64,000 nt of DNA, from the NCBI RefSeq assembly GCF_039691755.1, contig NZ_CP137552.1, forward strand, positions 2,170,001 to 2,234,000, read 5' to 3'. This document shows, in pieces, positions 53,084 through 61,593 of the stretch. The position numbers were made by a program, and so were the translations under genes. The notes below the pieces were generated by a model that worked only from the letters and a program-made list of their open reading frames with translations, did not search any database and was not told the origin of the DNA. The first letter of the stretch is position 1; each line of letters begins with the position of its first letter. The stretch comes from Halomonas sp. Bachu 37 (lineage in GTDB: Bacteria; Pseudomonadota; Gammaproteobacteria; Pseudomonadales; Halomonadaceae).

Positions 53084-54757
53084 ATGCTCATCCAGCTTGC
53101 CATTCGTGACTACGCAATCGTCGACCATCTCGAGCTCGAACTCACCAGGGGCATGACGGCCATCACCGGAGAGACCGGGGCCGGTAAATCCATCCTCCTG
53201 GGGGCCCTGGGGCTATGCCTGGGCGAGCGCGGCGACGCCGCCAGCGTACGCCACGGCCGGGAGCGCGCGGATATCAGTGCCCGCTTCGATATCGCCCACC
53301 TTCCCGCCGCCAGGATGTGGCTGGAGGAGCGCGAGCTGCCCACGGACGAGTGCCTGCTGCGCCGCGTGGTGACGACGGCCGGACGCTCAAAGGCATGGAT
53401 CAACGGCCAGCCGGCCACTATTGCCGACCTCAAGGAGCTAGGCGAAAGCCTGGTCCAGATCCATGGCCAGCACGCCCACCAGGCCCTGCTCCGCGACGAT
53501 ACACATCTGCATTTGCTGGATGATTACGCGGGCCATCGCGACGCGGTGAACACCCTCGCCGACACCTATCGCCAGTGGCAGACAACGCGACGCAAGCTCA
53601 AGCGCCTGGCCGAGGACGGCAACGAACTGGAGGCCAAGCGCCAGCTGCTGCACTACCAGGTGGAGGAGCTCGACCAGCTGGCCCTGAGCGCGGGTGAACT
53701 CGCCTCACTGGAAGAAGAACAGCATACCCTTGCCCATGCCGAAGAGATCCTGCGTGAAACCCAGCTGGCATGTGACTGCTGCGCTGGCGACGAAGGCGGC
53801 GCGCTCGCCCTGCTCAACCAGGCCATCAACCGCCTGAGTGCGCTACCCGGAAGCGATGCCGGCAAGCTGGCCAATAGCCTGACGATGCTCAACGACGCGC
53901 GCATTCAGGTCGAGGAAGCCTCCAGCGAGCTGACCCAGCTGGCGGGCAATACCGAACTCGATCCCGAACGCTTGCTGTGGGTGGAGGACCGGCTGGGCGA
54001 GATCCACCGTATCGCGCGCAAGCACCACGTGGAGCCCGAAGAGCTGTGTGAGTTGCACGCACGTCTGCAACATGAGTATCAGCAGCTCGAGGAGAGCGAT
54101 CAGGATATCGAGGCACTGAGCTCGCAAGCCGCCGCGCTACGCGAGCAATGGCGCGAGCAAGCCGCCCGGATCAGCGCCACGCGCCAGCGTGCCGCCAAGC
54201 GTCTGGGCAAGGAAGTGCAGCAGCAACTGGGGTTCCTGGCGATGGACAAGGCGCGCTTCGAAGTGGAAATCCAGTCTCGCGAAAAAGCCGCGCCGGATGG
54301 CCTGGACCAGGTACAGTTCCTGATCAGCGCCAACCCCGGCCAACCTGCCCGCCCCTTGGCCAAGGTGGCGTCCGGCGGGGAGCTTTCGCGTATCAGCCTG
54401 GCGATTCAAGTAGTAGCGGCAAGCCACTCCACCATTCCCAGCCTGGTATTCGATGAAGTGGACGTGGGGGTATCGGGGGCAACGGCGGAAATCGTCGGTA
54501 AACTGCTGCGGCGACTGGGAGAGAACGGCCAGGTGATGACCGTGACCCATCTTCCCCAGGTGGCGGCCCAAGCCCACCAGCATCTGCATATCGAAAAGCA
54601 GGCCAAGCGCGATACCACGTTGACGCATATGGCATTGCTGGATGAGGGAGGACGGGTCAGCGAGCTGGCTCGTATGTTGGGCGGAGTCAAGCTATCCGAG
54701 CAGACCCTGGCGCATGCTCGCGAGATGCTCGACGCCAGCCAGCGCCAGCCGCATTGA
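53084..54757 (+). CDS. recN: DNA repair protein RecN
   Basis: SMC-like ATPase of double-strand-break repair. The 557-aa product starts at the ATG at 53084 after GGAGGA. Walker A is ITGETGAGKSILLGAL (Lys35), the centre is a long coiled coil (about 160-360), and the C-terminal half has KVASGGELSRISLAIQVV and the Walker B region LVFDEVDVGVSG. An upstream ATG at 53033 lies within the promoter area. It is divergent from grpE. Confidence 0.97.
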   Translation: MLIQLAIRDYAIVDHLELELTRGMTAITGETGAGKSILLGALGLCLGERGDAASVRHGRERADISARFDIAHLPAARMWLEERELPTDECLLRRVVTTAGRSKAWINGQPATIADLKELGESLVQIHGQHAHQALLRDDTHLHLLDDYAGHRDAVNTLADTYRQWQTTRRKLKRLAEDGNELEAKRQLLHYQVEELDQLALSAGELASLEEEQHTLAHAEEILRETQLACDCCAGDEGGALALLNQAINRLSALPGSDAGKLANSLTMLNDARIQVEEASSELTQLAGNTELDPERLLWVEDRLGEIHRIARKHHVEPEELCELHARLQHEYQQLEESDQDIEALSSQAAALREQWREQAARISATRQRAAKRLGKEVQQQLGFLAMDKARFEVEIQSREKAAPDGLDQVQFLISANPGQPARPLAKVASGGELSRISLAIQVVAASHSTIPSLVFDEVDVGVSGATAEIVGKLLRRLGENGQVMTVTHLPQVAAQAHQHLHIEKQAKRDTTLTHMALLDEGGRVSELARMLGGVKLSEQTLAHAREMLDASQRQPH

Positions 54758-54785
54758 GCTCGTCTGTGGCTGCATAAAGGAGGAG

Positions 54786-54815
54786 GCCTTGCCGAAGCTC
54801 CATGCACGGCAAGGC
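54786..54815. terminator. Hairpin between convergent recN and fur
   Basis: GCCTTGCC (54786-54793) and GGCAAGGC (54808-54815) form an 8-bp stem with a 14-base loop between the recN and fur stop codons. No T run; a probable shared transcription end. Confidence 0.5.
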
Positions 54816-54823
54816 AGAGGGGA

Positions 54824-55276
54824 TCACTTCTTGTTGACCGGGCCGCTATCCTGGCGAGTCACATTGGAACCTTGCGGGCGCACATAAAGCACCAGCGCAT
54901 GATCGACTAATTCATAGCCGTGTTCACGGGCAATCTCGTGCTGGCGCCTCTCGATGGTTTCATCGACGAATTCGATGATTTCCCCACTTTCCAGACACAC
55001 CATATGGTCGTGGTGATCCTCCTGGGTCAACTCGAATACCGCGTGACCACCGTCGAAGTTGTGACGTATCACTAGACCCGCCGACTCGAACTGAGTCAGC
55101 ACCCGATAGACGGTGGCAAGGCCTACATCCTCACCCGCATCAATCAGTGTCTTGTACACTTCTTCGGCGCTCAGATGGTGTTGACCTGAAGCACTTTCGA
55201 GAATCTGCAGTATTTTAACGCGCGGCAGGGTCACTTTCAGACCGGCTTTGCGTAATTCATGGTTCTGATCGGCCAT
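54824..55276 (-). CDS. fur: Ferric uptake regulator Fur
   Basis: Iron-dependent repressor. The 150-aa protein starts at the ATG at 55276. The winged-helix domain has LKVTLPRVKILQILESA and GLATVYRVLTQFESAGLV; the metal and dimer region is HAVFELTQEDHHDHMVCLES. The second cysteine of the CxxC seen in E. coli Fur is replaced by Ser, as in Pseudomonas-type Fur that lacks a full structural zinc Cys pair. It is divergent from bamE, the arrangement in Pseudomonas. Confidence 0.96.
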   Translation of the reverse strand: MADQNHELRKAGLKVTLPRVKILQILESASGQHHLSAEEVYKTLIDAGEDVGLATVYRVLTQFESAGLVIRHNFDGGHAVFELTQEDHHDHMVCLESGEIIEFVDETIERRQHEIAREHGYELVDHALVLYVRPQGSNVTRQDSGPVNKK

Positions 55277-55348
55277 GGTTGCTCTTCGCAGTAACGGGTT
55301 AGGTCGGGTATGATCGACCGAAACCACGATAGTGAAGAATAGGCTCAA
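55277..55348. promoter_or_regulatory. fur-bamE divergent promoter region
   Basis: A 72-bp gap that must carry both promoters. TATGAT at 55309-55314 is a good -10 for bamE; no strong -35 is clear. I do not see a full Fur box, so autoregulation by Fur cannot be shown by eye. Confidence 0.45.
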
Positions 55349-55810
55349 ATGCAAAAGTTGACTAGAATCATCACGCTTTCCGCCACCCTGCTGATCGCCA
55401 GCGGCTGCAGCTATCTCGGTGTGTATAAACGAGATGTTCCTCAAGGCAACCTGGTAACCCAGGACATGGTGCAACAGCTGCAGCCGGGGATGAGCCAGCA
55501 GCAGGTCGCCTATATCATGGGCCGCCCGCTCCTCGAGGCGCCCTTCGATGCCGACCAGTGGGACTATGTCTTCCACCTGGACAAGGCCTATGGCGGTGTC
55601 GAGCAGCGTCGTGTGACGTTGCAATTCGATCCCAGCGGTCGCTTGAGCGATATCCGCAAGGAAGGCGATTTCTCTCGCGATCCCGAACTGCGGGGTTCGG
55701 ATGTCGGGCCGGCAACCGAAGGTAGCGACCCTGTCAGGGTAATCGATCAGAAGCCCGAAACGCCCGCCACCGCTCCGGAGCCAGTCCCCGTACCCGCTGG
55801 CGAACTGTAA
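55349..55810 (+). CDS. bamE: Outer membrane protein assembly lipoprotein BamE (OmlA/SmpA)
   Basis: Lipoprotein of the BAM complex that binds BamD and phosphatidylglycerol. The 153-aa protein has a lipoprotein signal with lipobox LIASGC (Cys20). The SmpA/OmlA core includes LQPGMSQQQVAYIMGRPLLE and FDADQWDYVFHL. The C-terminal 40 residues are a Pro/Glu-rich tail (about 115-153) that is longer than in E. coli BamE. Divergent from fur. It partners bamA at 8857-11202. Confidence 0.94.
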   Translation: MQKLTRIITLSATLLIASGCSYLGVYKRDVPQGNLVTQDMVQQLQPGMSQQQVAYIMGRPLLEAPFDADQWDYVFHLDKAYGGVEQRRVTLQFDPSGRLSDIRKEGDFSRDPELRGSDVGPATEGSDPVRVIDQKPETPATAPEPVPVPAGEL

Positions 55811-55819
55811 TGCCTTTAC

Positions 55820-55849
55820 CGAACGGCCGGCATGTGTGTCGGCCGTTCG
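55820..55849. terminator. Bidirectional terminator between bamE and rnfH
   Basis: Perfect 10-bp stem CGAACGGCCG with CGGCCGTTCG around a 10-base loop. It sits between the convergent stops of bamE (55810) and rnfH (55904). Confidence 0.7.
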
Positions 55850-55903
55850 GCCGCTGAACTATACAAGCTCCACTGTTTACCGGTATCTACCGGGCGTTTC
55901 CGG

Positions 55904-56206
55904 TCAACTGGTTTGACGACGTGCCCGCGCCAGGCGTGCTTGCTTGGGATCGATCTCCAGTGGACGGTACACTTCCACGCGGTCGCCCTCGCGAAGTACA
56001 TGGCGAGAAGGCTCACGCAACGCCTTGCCGAACACACCCAACGGCACCTGAAAAAAGGTCTCGGCGGGGAGTTCGGGAAACAAGTCGGGCAAACCGGCAC
56101 GTTCCACCGCCTGCGTGGCGGTGGTGCCCTGCGGCACCCGAAGGGCAACCAGGCGCTGCTTATGCGGCAAGGCAAAAGCCACTTCCACCGCAAGCTCAGC
56201 GTCCAT
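55904..56206 (-). CDS. rnfH: RnfH family ubiquitin-like protein
   Basis: 100 aa from the ATG at 56206; an upstream ATG at 56236 would overlap ratA further. The beta-grasp fold is seen in AVEVAFALPHKQRLVALRVP, then VGVFGKALREPSRHVLREGD and DRVEVYRPLEIDPKQAR. It lies in the toxin-antitoxin-like pair position of ratA (formerly yfjG-yfjF), but antitoxin function has not been shown for RnfH. Overlaps the ratA stop by 11 bp. Confidence 0.92.
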   Translation of the reverse strand: MDAELAVEVAFALPHKQRLVALRVPQGTTATQAVERAGLPDLFPELPAETFFQVPLGVFGKALREPSRHVLREGDRVEVYRPLEIDPKQARLARARRQTS

Positions 56207-56630
56207 AAAGCTCGTCGGCACGCTTGTGGAACGCATCGACCAGTTGGCCCGCGATCTGCTGGAACAGCTTGCCGAACGCCATACTCAGCAGGCGGCTGGC
56301 AAACTCGAACTCCATTTCCAGGCTTACCTTGCACATGCCCTCCCCCATGGGGGTGAAGTGCCAGTGCCCCTTGAGTCGCTTGAATGGCCCCTTGACCAGG
56401 GACATATCGATGCGCTCCGGCTCATGCAGGTCGTTACGCGTCATTATGCTTTGCTCTACACCCGCTCGGCCCAGCGTCATTTCGCCGATCAGGTGGCTGG
56501 AATCGCGCTCGATCAATCGAGCACGACGGCAGCCCGGCAGAAATTCGGGGTAGCGTTCGAAATCATTGACCAGATCGAACATTTGTTGGGGGGTGTGCCG
56601 CACCAAGGCGGAACGATTGACCGTTGGCAT
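56196..56630 (-). CDS. ratA: RatA-like ribosome-association START-domain protein
   Basis: 144 aa from the ATG at 56630, with GAGAGG upstream. The START/SRPBCC fold: [20 protein letters not shown], then [20 protein letters not shown] and [21 protein letters not shown]. coli RatA binds 50S subunits and blocks 70S formation when overproduced; homologues are also linked to ubiquinone (Coq10). Which role applies here is not clear. It is divergent from smpB, as in E. coli. Confidence 0.9.
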   Translation of the reverse strand: MPTVNRSALVRHTPQQMFDLVNDFERYPEFLPGCRRARLIERDSSHLIGEMTLGRAGVEQSIMTRNDLHEPERIDMSLVKGPFKRLKGHWHFTPMGEGMCKVSLEMEFEFASRLLSMAFGKLFQQIAGQLVDAFHKRADELYGR

Positions 56631-56754
56631 TGACCTCTCCGCTGACTTCACAGTGTCCAAGGCGTATCATAGAAAATCATTTCAGGCCTTGAATGGTATC
56701 ATGCCTCCCCACATAACGAAGGGCAGGCAACGGACAGATCACACAAGAGGTTCC

Positions 56755-57246
56755 ATGGCCACTAAGAAAGGCAAGAGCAAGGGTCCTAGCAGCAGCGTCA
56801 TTGCGCAGAACAAGAAAGCGCGTTTCGAATACCATATCGACGAAACATTCGAGGCCGGCCTGGCGCTGGCGGGCTGGGAAGTCAAGAGCCTGCGCGCAGG
56901 CAAGGCCCAGCTGACCGATACCTATATTCTTATTCGCAATGGCGAAGCCTGGTTGCTGGGCAGTCATATCATGCCCCTTAACACTGCCAGCACCCATGAG
57001 CTTGCCGATCCCACGCGTACGCGCAAATTGTTGCTGCACCGCAAGGAAATCGCCAAGCTGTTTTCCGTCACCCAGGACAAGGGGCACACCTGTGTGCCGC
57101 TCAAGCTGTACTGGAAGCGCAACAAGGTAAAGTGTGAACTGGCTCTGGTAACCGGGAAGAAGCTGCACGACAAGCGGGCCACGGAAAAGGACCGCGACTG
57201 GAAGCGGCAGAAAGGTCGGATCATGCGGGAACAAAACAAGGCATGA
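56755..57246 (+). CDS. smpB: SsrA-binding protein SmpB
   Basis: Partner of tmRNA in rescuing stalled ribosomes. The 163-aa product starts at the ATG at 56755. Core motifs are [52 protein letters not shown] and the C-terminal basic tail [18 protein letters not shown]. An in-frame stretch to 56566 is over ratA. It lies 43 bp upstream of its partner ssrA, the standard order. Confidence 0.98.
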   Translation: MATKKGKSKGPSSSVIAQNKKARFEYHIDETFEAGLALAGWEVKSLRAGKAQLTDTYILIRNGEAWLLGSHIMPLNTASTHELADPTRTRKLLLHRKEIAKLFSVTQDKGHTCVPLKLYWKRNKVKCELALVTGKKLHDKRATEKDRDWKRQKGRIMREQNKA

Positions 57247-57289
57247 CTGGTCAATGAAGGGCGAGCGCGGTAGAATGTGCGCTCAGTAA

Positions 57290-57670
57290 GGGGGCGACAT
57301 GGTTTCGACGCCGGTGACAAACCCTGCGGTGCATGCCGAGAGCGTGATGTATCTCGTAAATCCAACATCACAAACAATAGTCGCAAACGACGACAACTAC
57401 GCTCAGGGCGCGCTAGCAGCTTAAACGCTGGTAGCTTCTTGTCCGGCCCGAAGGTGGTGTGCCCATTCACCACTGACGGGATACGAGCCAAAGATGATGG
57501 GATCGCAGCTGTTGGTGTCTTCTCTTCAGCTGTTAAAACTTACGAAGAATCGCGTTGCTGAATCCTGATCGTCGGAGTCAGCCGCGCTAAAACAAAAGAC
57601 GAAATCTAAGCATGTAGAGCCAATGGGCGAGTGCCGGCGGACGCGGGTTCAATTCCCGCCGCCTCCACCA
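57290..57670 (+). ncRNA. ssrA: Transfer-messenger RNA (tmRNA)
   Basis: 381-nt RNA with a tRNA-Ala-like part and an mRNA-like part for trans-translation. The 5' end GGGGGCG pairs with CGCCTCC before the encoded ACCA at 57667-57670. The T arm is GCGGGTTCAATTCCCGC. The tag frame runs from GCA at 57383 to TAA at 57422-57424 and encodes ANDDNYAQGALAA, a 13-residue degradation tag ending in the usual ALAA (E. coli: ANDENYALAA). Probable -10 TAGAAT at 57271-57276. The 3' end is the integration site of the element that follows. Confidence 0.97.
57643..57670 (+). other. Probable attL core at the ssrA 3' end
   Basis: The 28 bp forming the T arm and acceptor end of tmRNA lie next to a P4-type integrase gene, the classic attachment-site arrangement. 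The tmRNA 3' end is intact, as expected if the element brought an identical copy. The matching attR would be a second copy of this stretch at the far end, which is not in the window, so the exact core is inferred. Confidence 0.65.
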
Positions 57671-57719
57671 CCTACCTAAATTCAGATGCTCCCATATAGG
57701 TCTGAATGAAGCTGAAAAG

Positions 57720-57741
57720 CCCGCCTAGCGCGGGTTTTTTT
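57720..57741 (+). terminator. Terminator after ssrA
   Basis: CCCGC-CTAGC-GCGGG followed by TTTTTTT, 50 bp after the tmRNA 3' end. A further inverted repeat TTCAGA / TCTGAA (57681-57706) lies between. It stops the tmRNA transcript ahead of the integrase gene. Confidence 0.9.
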
Positions 57742-57836
57742 GTGTCTGTATGCTTTCATATAATCCCATACAGCATTGCGCACCGTGTATGTCTGTGTGT
57801 ATGCTTCGCGATATTGTGAACCAGAGGCATACACGC

Positions 57837-59063
57837 ATGAAACGCTCCCAGATCAAGCGCCGCCCGCTGGCTGACACCGTACTGGCGACACTGGAACCCG
57901 AGGCCAAGGCATACAGGGAATTGGACAGTAGCGGCCTTTACTTCAGAGTGAAGCCCAACGGCTCAAAGTCTTGGGAGCTGCGTTACAAGAAGCCAGACGG
58001 CAAGTGGTCGTGGATTGGCCTTGGCGGGTATCCAGAGACAAGCGGGAGCCTGGCGCGTGAGAAAGCCGACCGGCTTAGAGCAGATGCAGCCAAGGGAGAA
58101 AACCCTATTGTCTCCAAGCGCACAAGGGAAGCTGAATCACTGGAGGCCGCCAACAGCACCTTTGAGGCATTGGCAAGGGAGTGGCATACAAATAAGCGCC
58201 AGAACTGGACGGACGGCACTTCCAGCCGCGTCATTGGCTCGCTGCAAAAGCATGTGTTTCCCAAATTCGGCAAGCGCCCTTTCACCGACATAACGCCGAT
58301 GGAGTGGCTGGAGTTCCTGCGTAGCCTGGAAAAGACCGGCATCATAGAACAGACCAGCCGCATACGCGCTATTTGCCGGGAAGTGTACGACCTGGCGCTA
58401 GTGAGCGGGCGTATCCAGTACAACCCGTTGGAGAGCCTGCACAAGCACCTGACCACGCGCCGGGCAACCAACTACTCTCACGTTAGCCAAGACGAATTAC
58501 CCGCCCTGCTACGCGCCATTGGCTCATATCCTCACGCTGAGGATGTACGCCTTGGCCTGATCCTGCTTTCTCGCCTAGCTTCGCGTCCTTCAGAGCTAAG
58601 AGAGGCTCGCTGGGAGGAGTTCGACCTGGAGAAAGCGCTATGGACGATCCCCGCCCAGCGAATGAAACGCCGCCGCGAACATATTGTTCCGTTGCCAAGG
58701 CAGGCGATTGAAGCTCTTCAGAGCCTCCACCGACTGACCGGATACCAACCCCTGCTTTTCCCAGGACGCAGCGACAAGACAGCGCCACGGTCGAATACGG
58801 TATTCATCATGGCATTACGCCGCCTTGGCTATGAAGGACGCCAGACCGGGCACGGCTTCCGGCATATTGCTAGCACGATCCTGAACGAATACGGCTTCAA
58901 CGCCGATCACATCGAAGCCCAGCTATCGCACGTTAAAGACGGCGTGGCAGGCGTCTACAACAAGGCGCAGTACATCGAGCAGCGCCGCCACATGATGCAG
59001 TGGTACGCCGACCACCTGGATAACTTGCAGCGCGGAAACGTGATGGAGTTTAAGCGAGCGTAA
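57837..59063 (+). CDS. P4-type tyrosine integrase
   Basis: Site-specific recombinase that inserts and excises the element at ssrA. The 408-aa product starts at the ATG at 57837. The N-terminal DUF4102-type domain (about 1-95) has KPNGSKSWELRYKKPDGKWS, a SAM-like core-binding domain covers about 105-210, and the catalytic domain has Arg250 (ASRPSELREARW), His339 and Arg342 (TGHGFRH), His365 and nucleophile Tyr374 (AGVYNKAQY). It is intact. No excisionase gene is visible after it. Confidence 0.95.
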   Translation: MKRSQIKRRPLADTVLATLEPEAKAYRELDSSGLYFRVKPNGSKSWELRYKKPDGKWSWIGLGGYPETSGSLAREKADRLRADAAKGENPIVSKRTREAESLEAANSTFEALAREWHTNKRQNWTDGTSSRVIGSLQKHVFPKFGKRPFTDITPMEWLEFLRSLEKTGIIEQTSRIRAICREVYDLALVSGRIQYNPLESLHKHLTTRRATNYSHVSQDELPALLRAIGSYPHAEDVRLGLILLSRLASRPSELREARWEEFDLEKALWTIPAQRMKRRREHIVPLPRQAIEALQSLHRLTGYQPLLFPGRSDKTAPRSNTVFIMALRRLGYEGRQTGHGFRHIASTILNEYGFNADHIEAQLSHVKDGVAGVYNKAQYIEQRRHMMQWYADHLDNLQRGNVMEFKRA

Positions 59064-59166
59064 CAACCGAATTGGCTGGCCTAGGGTAGCTCCCGAACGT
59101 GCAGATAACTCCACTGTACTGGCTGGCCAACCTAATTGGAGTGCAAGCGTTAGGAGTAGCGCGTTT

Positions 59167-59274
59167 ATGGGTCTTTCACCGTGGTTAGTTGCCCCTGAGA
59201 TGGAGTGCTGGGAGATAGCCTGTATTTTGGCTGGGTATGAACCTAGCGAAGTTGATATGAAGTGGTCCAATTAG
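59167..59274 (+). pseudogene. Truncated 5' end of an unknown element gene, cut by an IS
   Basis: A 35-codon frame MGLSPWLVAPEMECWEIACI continues LAGYEPSEVD and then runs into the IS at 59263, which supplies the last codons and a TAG. AGGAG lies upstream. The WEIACILAGYEP pattern resembles the starts of some phage and conjugative-element proteins whose role is unknown. The rest of the gene is not found to the right of the IS. Confidence 0.55.
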
Positions 59275-59320
59275 AGCGGACACCCCGGTAAGCCTCATAA
59301 TGGAGGCAGTGGAGGTGTTC

Positions 59321-59614
59321 ATGACCAAGAAGACTCGACGTCGGTTTTCCGATGAATTCAAGGCGGATGCAGTGAGCCTGGTGAGCGATCAGGGGTATTC
59401 CGTATCCGAGGCCGCCCGGCGCCTGGGCGTGGAGCGCAGCGTGCTGGACCGCTGGTGCCGCAAGCACCGCCAGCAGGGCTCCGGCACCCCGGGGCGGCAG
59501 GAGGACGATCGCGACGCCGAGATCAAGAAGCTCCGCGAAGAAGTTCGTAAGCTTCAGGTTGAAAAGGATATTTTAAAAAAGGCGGCGGCCTTCTTCGCCA
59601 AAGAGTCGAACTGA
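59321..59614 (+). CDS. IS3-family transposase OrfA (element 1)
   Basis: 97-aa DNA-binding part with a helix-turn-helix (RRFSDEFKADAVSLVSDQGY, SVSEAARRLGVERSVLDRW) and a C-terminal leucine zipper KKLREEVRKLQVEKDILKKA. The ATG at 59321 is the natural start. An A6G slippery sequence at 59575-59581 near its end allows -1 frameshifting into OrfB. Confidence 0.93.
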   Translation: MTKKTRRRFSDEFKADAVSLVSDQGYSVSEAARRLGVERSVLDRWCRKHRQQGSGTPGRQEDDRDAEIKKLREEVRKLQVEKDILKKAAAFFAKESN

Positions 59615-60462
59615 GATACCAGTTCATCGAGTCGGAGAAGGCCACCTACCCCGTGGCCGTGTTGTGTCGGGTCATGCGGGTCAGCCGGAGCGGTTTCTAT
59701 GCCTGGCGACGACGTGACCCTGATGACCATCGACAGGCCCTGCTCCATGAGGTCAGAGAGATCCATCGCCGGAAGCGCGGCAGCTACGGCAGCCGCCGCA
59801 TGGCCAAAGAACTGCGACGCCGTGGCTATGAGGTCGGTCGTTACCAGGCCCGAAGCCTGATGCGGGAAGCCGGTGTAGAGGCACGCCAGCGGCGACGCTG
59901 GCGTCATACGACCGATACCCAGCACACCCTGCCGGTGGCGCCCAACCTCTTGAATCGCCAATTCACGGTGGCGGCACCGAATCGGGCCTGGGTGGCTGAT
60001 ATTACGGCTATCTGGACGTTGGAAGGATGGCTCTACCTGGCGGCGGTGCTCGACCTCCACGACCGGCAGTTGGTGGGCTGGGCGATGGCCGAGCACATGC
60101 GCACGCAACTGGTCCTGGACGCCCTGGAGATGGGCGTGGGCCGCCGGCAACCCGGTAGAGGGTTGATTCATCATAGCGATCGCGGGAGCCAATACGCGTC
60201 GCATGAGTACCGCGGCACGCTTGTTCGGCATGGGTTCCAGGCCTCGATGAGCCGCAAGGGGAACTGCTGGGATAATGCCGTCATGGAGCGCTTTTTTGGC
60301 TCACTGAAAAGCGAGTGGTTGGCTGACCAGCGGTATGCGAGCCGACAGGCGGCACGGCGGGATGTAATCGACTACATCGAGATGGAGTACAACAGTTGCC
60401 GGCTTCACTCGACCCTAGGCTATCAGACGCCGAGGGAGATCGAACTGGCGGCTGCGGCTTGA
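59575..60462 (+). CDS. IS3-family transposase OrfB, made by -1 frameshift (element 1)
   Basis: DDE-type integrase domain. The -1 frame entered at the A6G site reads LLRQRVELRYQFIESEKATY before the GTG at 59653 where a stand-alone frame could begin. The catalytic acidic residues are in VADITAIW, HHSDRGSQY and NAVMERFFGSLKSEW. No stop or frameshift breaks it, so the element is probably active or recently so. Confidence 0.92.
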   Translation, partial: KKGGGLLRQRVELRYQFIESEKATYPVAVLCRVMRVSRSGFYAWRRRDPDDHRQALLHEVREIHRRKRGSYGSRRMAKELRRRGYEVGRYQARSLMREAGVEARQRRRWRHTTDTQHTLPVAPNLLNRQFTVAAPNRAWVADITAIWTLEGWLYLAAVLDLHDRQLVGWAMAEHMRTQLVLDALEMGVGRRQPGRGLIHHSDRGSQYASHEYRGTLVRHGFQASMSRKGNCWDNAVMERFFGSLKSEWLADQRYASRQAARRDVIDYIEMEYNSCRLHSTLGYQTPREIELAAAA

Positions 60463-60487
60463 AAATGTGTCCGCTCTGACTTGACCA

Positions 60488-61593
60488 GAACAGGCGATCC
60501 CGGCACACCGGGCGGAGGCAGTGGCCCAGGCAATACAGGAGCCCCAGCAGGAGGACCATCAAGCTCTCCAGGCGGCCTAGGCATGGATGGCGGCGCAGGC
60601 GGAAGGCCAGGCGGCGGTGTTTCGACTGCCGCAATCGGCGCTGCTGAATCAGTGGCCAATGGCACGCCCGGCAATGGCAATAGCGGCAACCCGGGAGGCC
60701 ATGGTGGTGGTGGAGGCCCGGGGAATGCCAACGGCTACGGCGGTACGTTCGGCGATAGCCTGGACGCACAGAGCAGTTCGACAACCGGTGGGCGCGTCGG
60801 GTCCAGCATGACGGGCATGAACGCCATGGTGAGCATGGATGATGCCGCCAAGGAGGCTCAAGCGGTATTTGGCGGCTGGGCAACTCAAGCCGATACCCAG
60901 ATGGGGCCGGAGAACGTCGGCTACGGCAACTCCACCTACGGCGGCAACAACGCCATGGCGAACGCCTCACAGGCGGCCGCTATGACCCGGGGCCAGCACA
61001 CCCAGTCGCTCGAGGTTGCGGGAATACCCGATTCGCATCACGCCGCCGCGAGGCCGAGCATTGCCTCCCGCGCCCTTTCGACGGTTGCGGCCGTGGCCAA
61101 CCCGGCGCTTGGGCTGCTGGGAACTGCCATGAACACACACAGTGCCGCGAAGAATGCCCAGGAATCCATCGGTTCGATCAATGACGCTTTCGGTACCTCT
61201 CTGGATGACAGCTACGGCACCGCTATTGGCCAGCAGGCCAAGGGCACCGTGGCAGGAACGGTTGGCGGCAAGGTAGGCGGGACCATAGGGGCGCGTGCCG
61301 GTATGAGCGTGGCAGGCACACCCGGCGCCATTGCTGGTGGGCTTCTTGGAGCGGCCAGCATGAGTAATACCGCCCGAGGCGCTGCGATGGATGGTACCAA
61401 CAACTCCACCGGCCCCGGCTCCCCCAGCGATGGCGGCGAGCCCCGCGGGCTACTCGCCAGAGCAACGCCCCGGCGGGAACCGCAATCCTCGAGGAACGGC
61501 TACGTCAATATCAACGACTATGCCTACGGCAACGACCGCAGCCCCTTTGACCGCTACAGCGATTACGCAGCGCAGTTCTTCGGCACCGCTTAG
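60488..61593 (+). pseudogene. Gly-rich protein of unknown function, 5' end removed by the IS
   Basis: About 368 codons stay open from the IS border to a TAG... the stop is TAG at 61591-61593. The first 90 residues are Gly/Pro/Ser-rich (GDPGTPGGGSGPGNTG). The C-terminal part has a glycine zipper, VAGTVGGKVGGTIGARAGMS, typical of membrane-inserting segments, and ends NDRSPFDRYSDYAAQFFG. No ribosome-binding site or start lies after the IS, so the original N-terminus was lost. The style recalls phage virion or conjugation-channel proteins, but I cannot identify it. It is unlike the truncated gene left of the IS. Confidence 0.6.

Larger units (their letters stand above)
59263..60487 (+). mobile_element. 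IS3-family insertion sequence (element 1)
   Basis: 1225 bp with imperfect terminal inverted repeats of about 21 bp, 18 matching, starting TGGTC and sharing AGAGCGGACAC. It carries orfA and orfB with the usual A6G slippery site, and both catalytic frames look intact. The flanking bases (ATGAAG left, GAACAG right) do not form a target duplication, so the element has probably taken part in a deletion or recombination here. Confidence 0.9.

Noticed and set aside
59064..59166. Excisionase gene after the integrase
   Set aside because: No short basic frame with a ribosome-binding site is present; the 103 bp only hold partial GGCTGGCC repeats.
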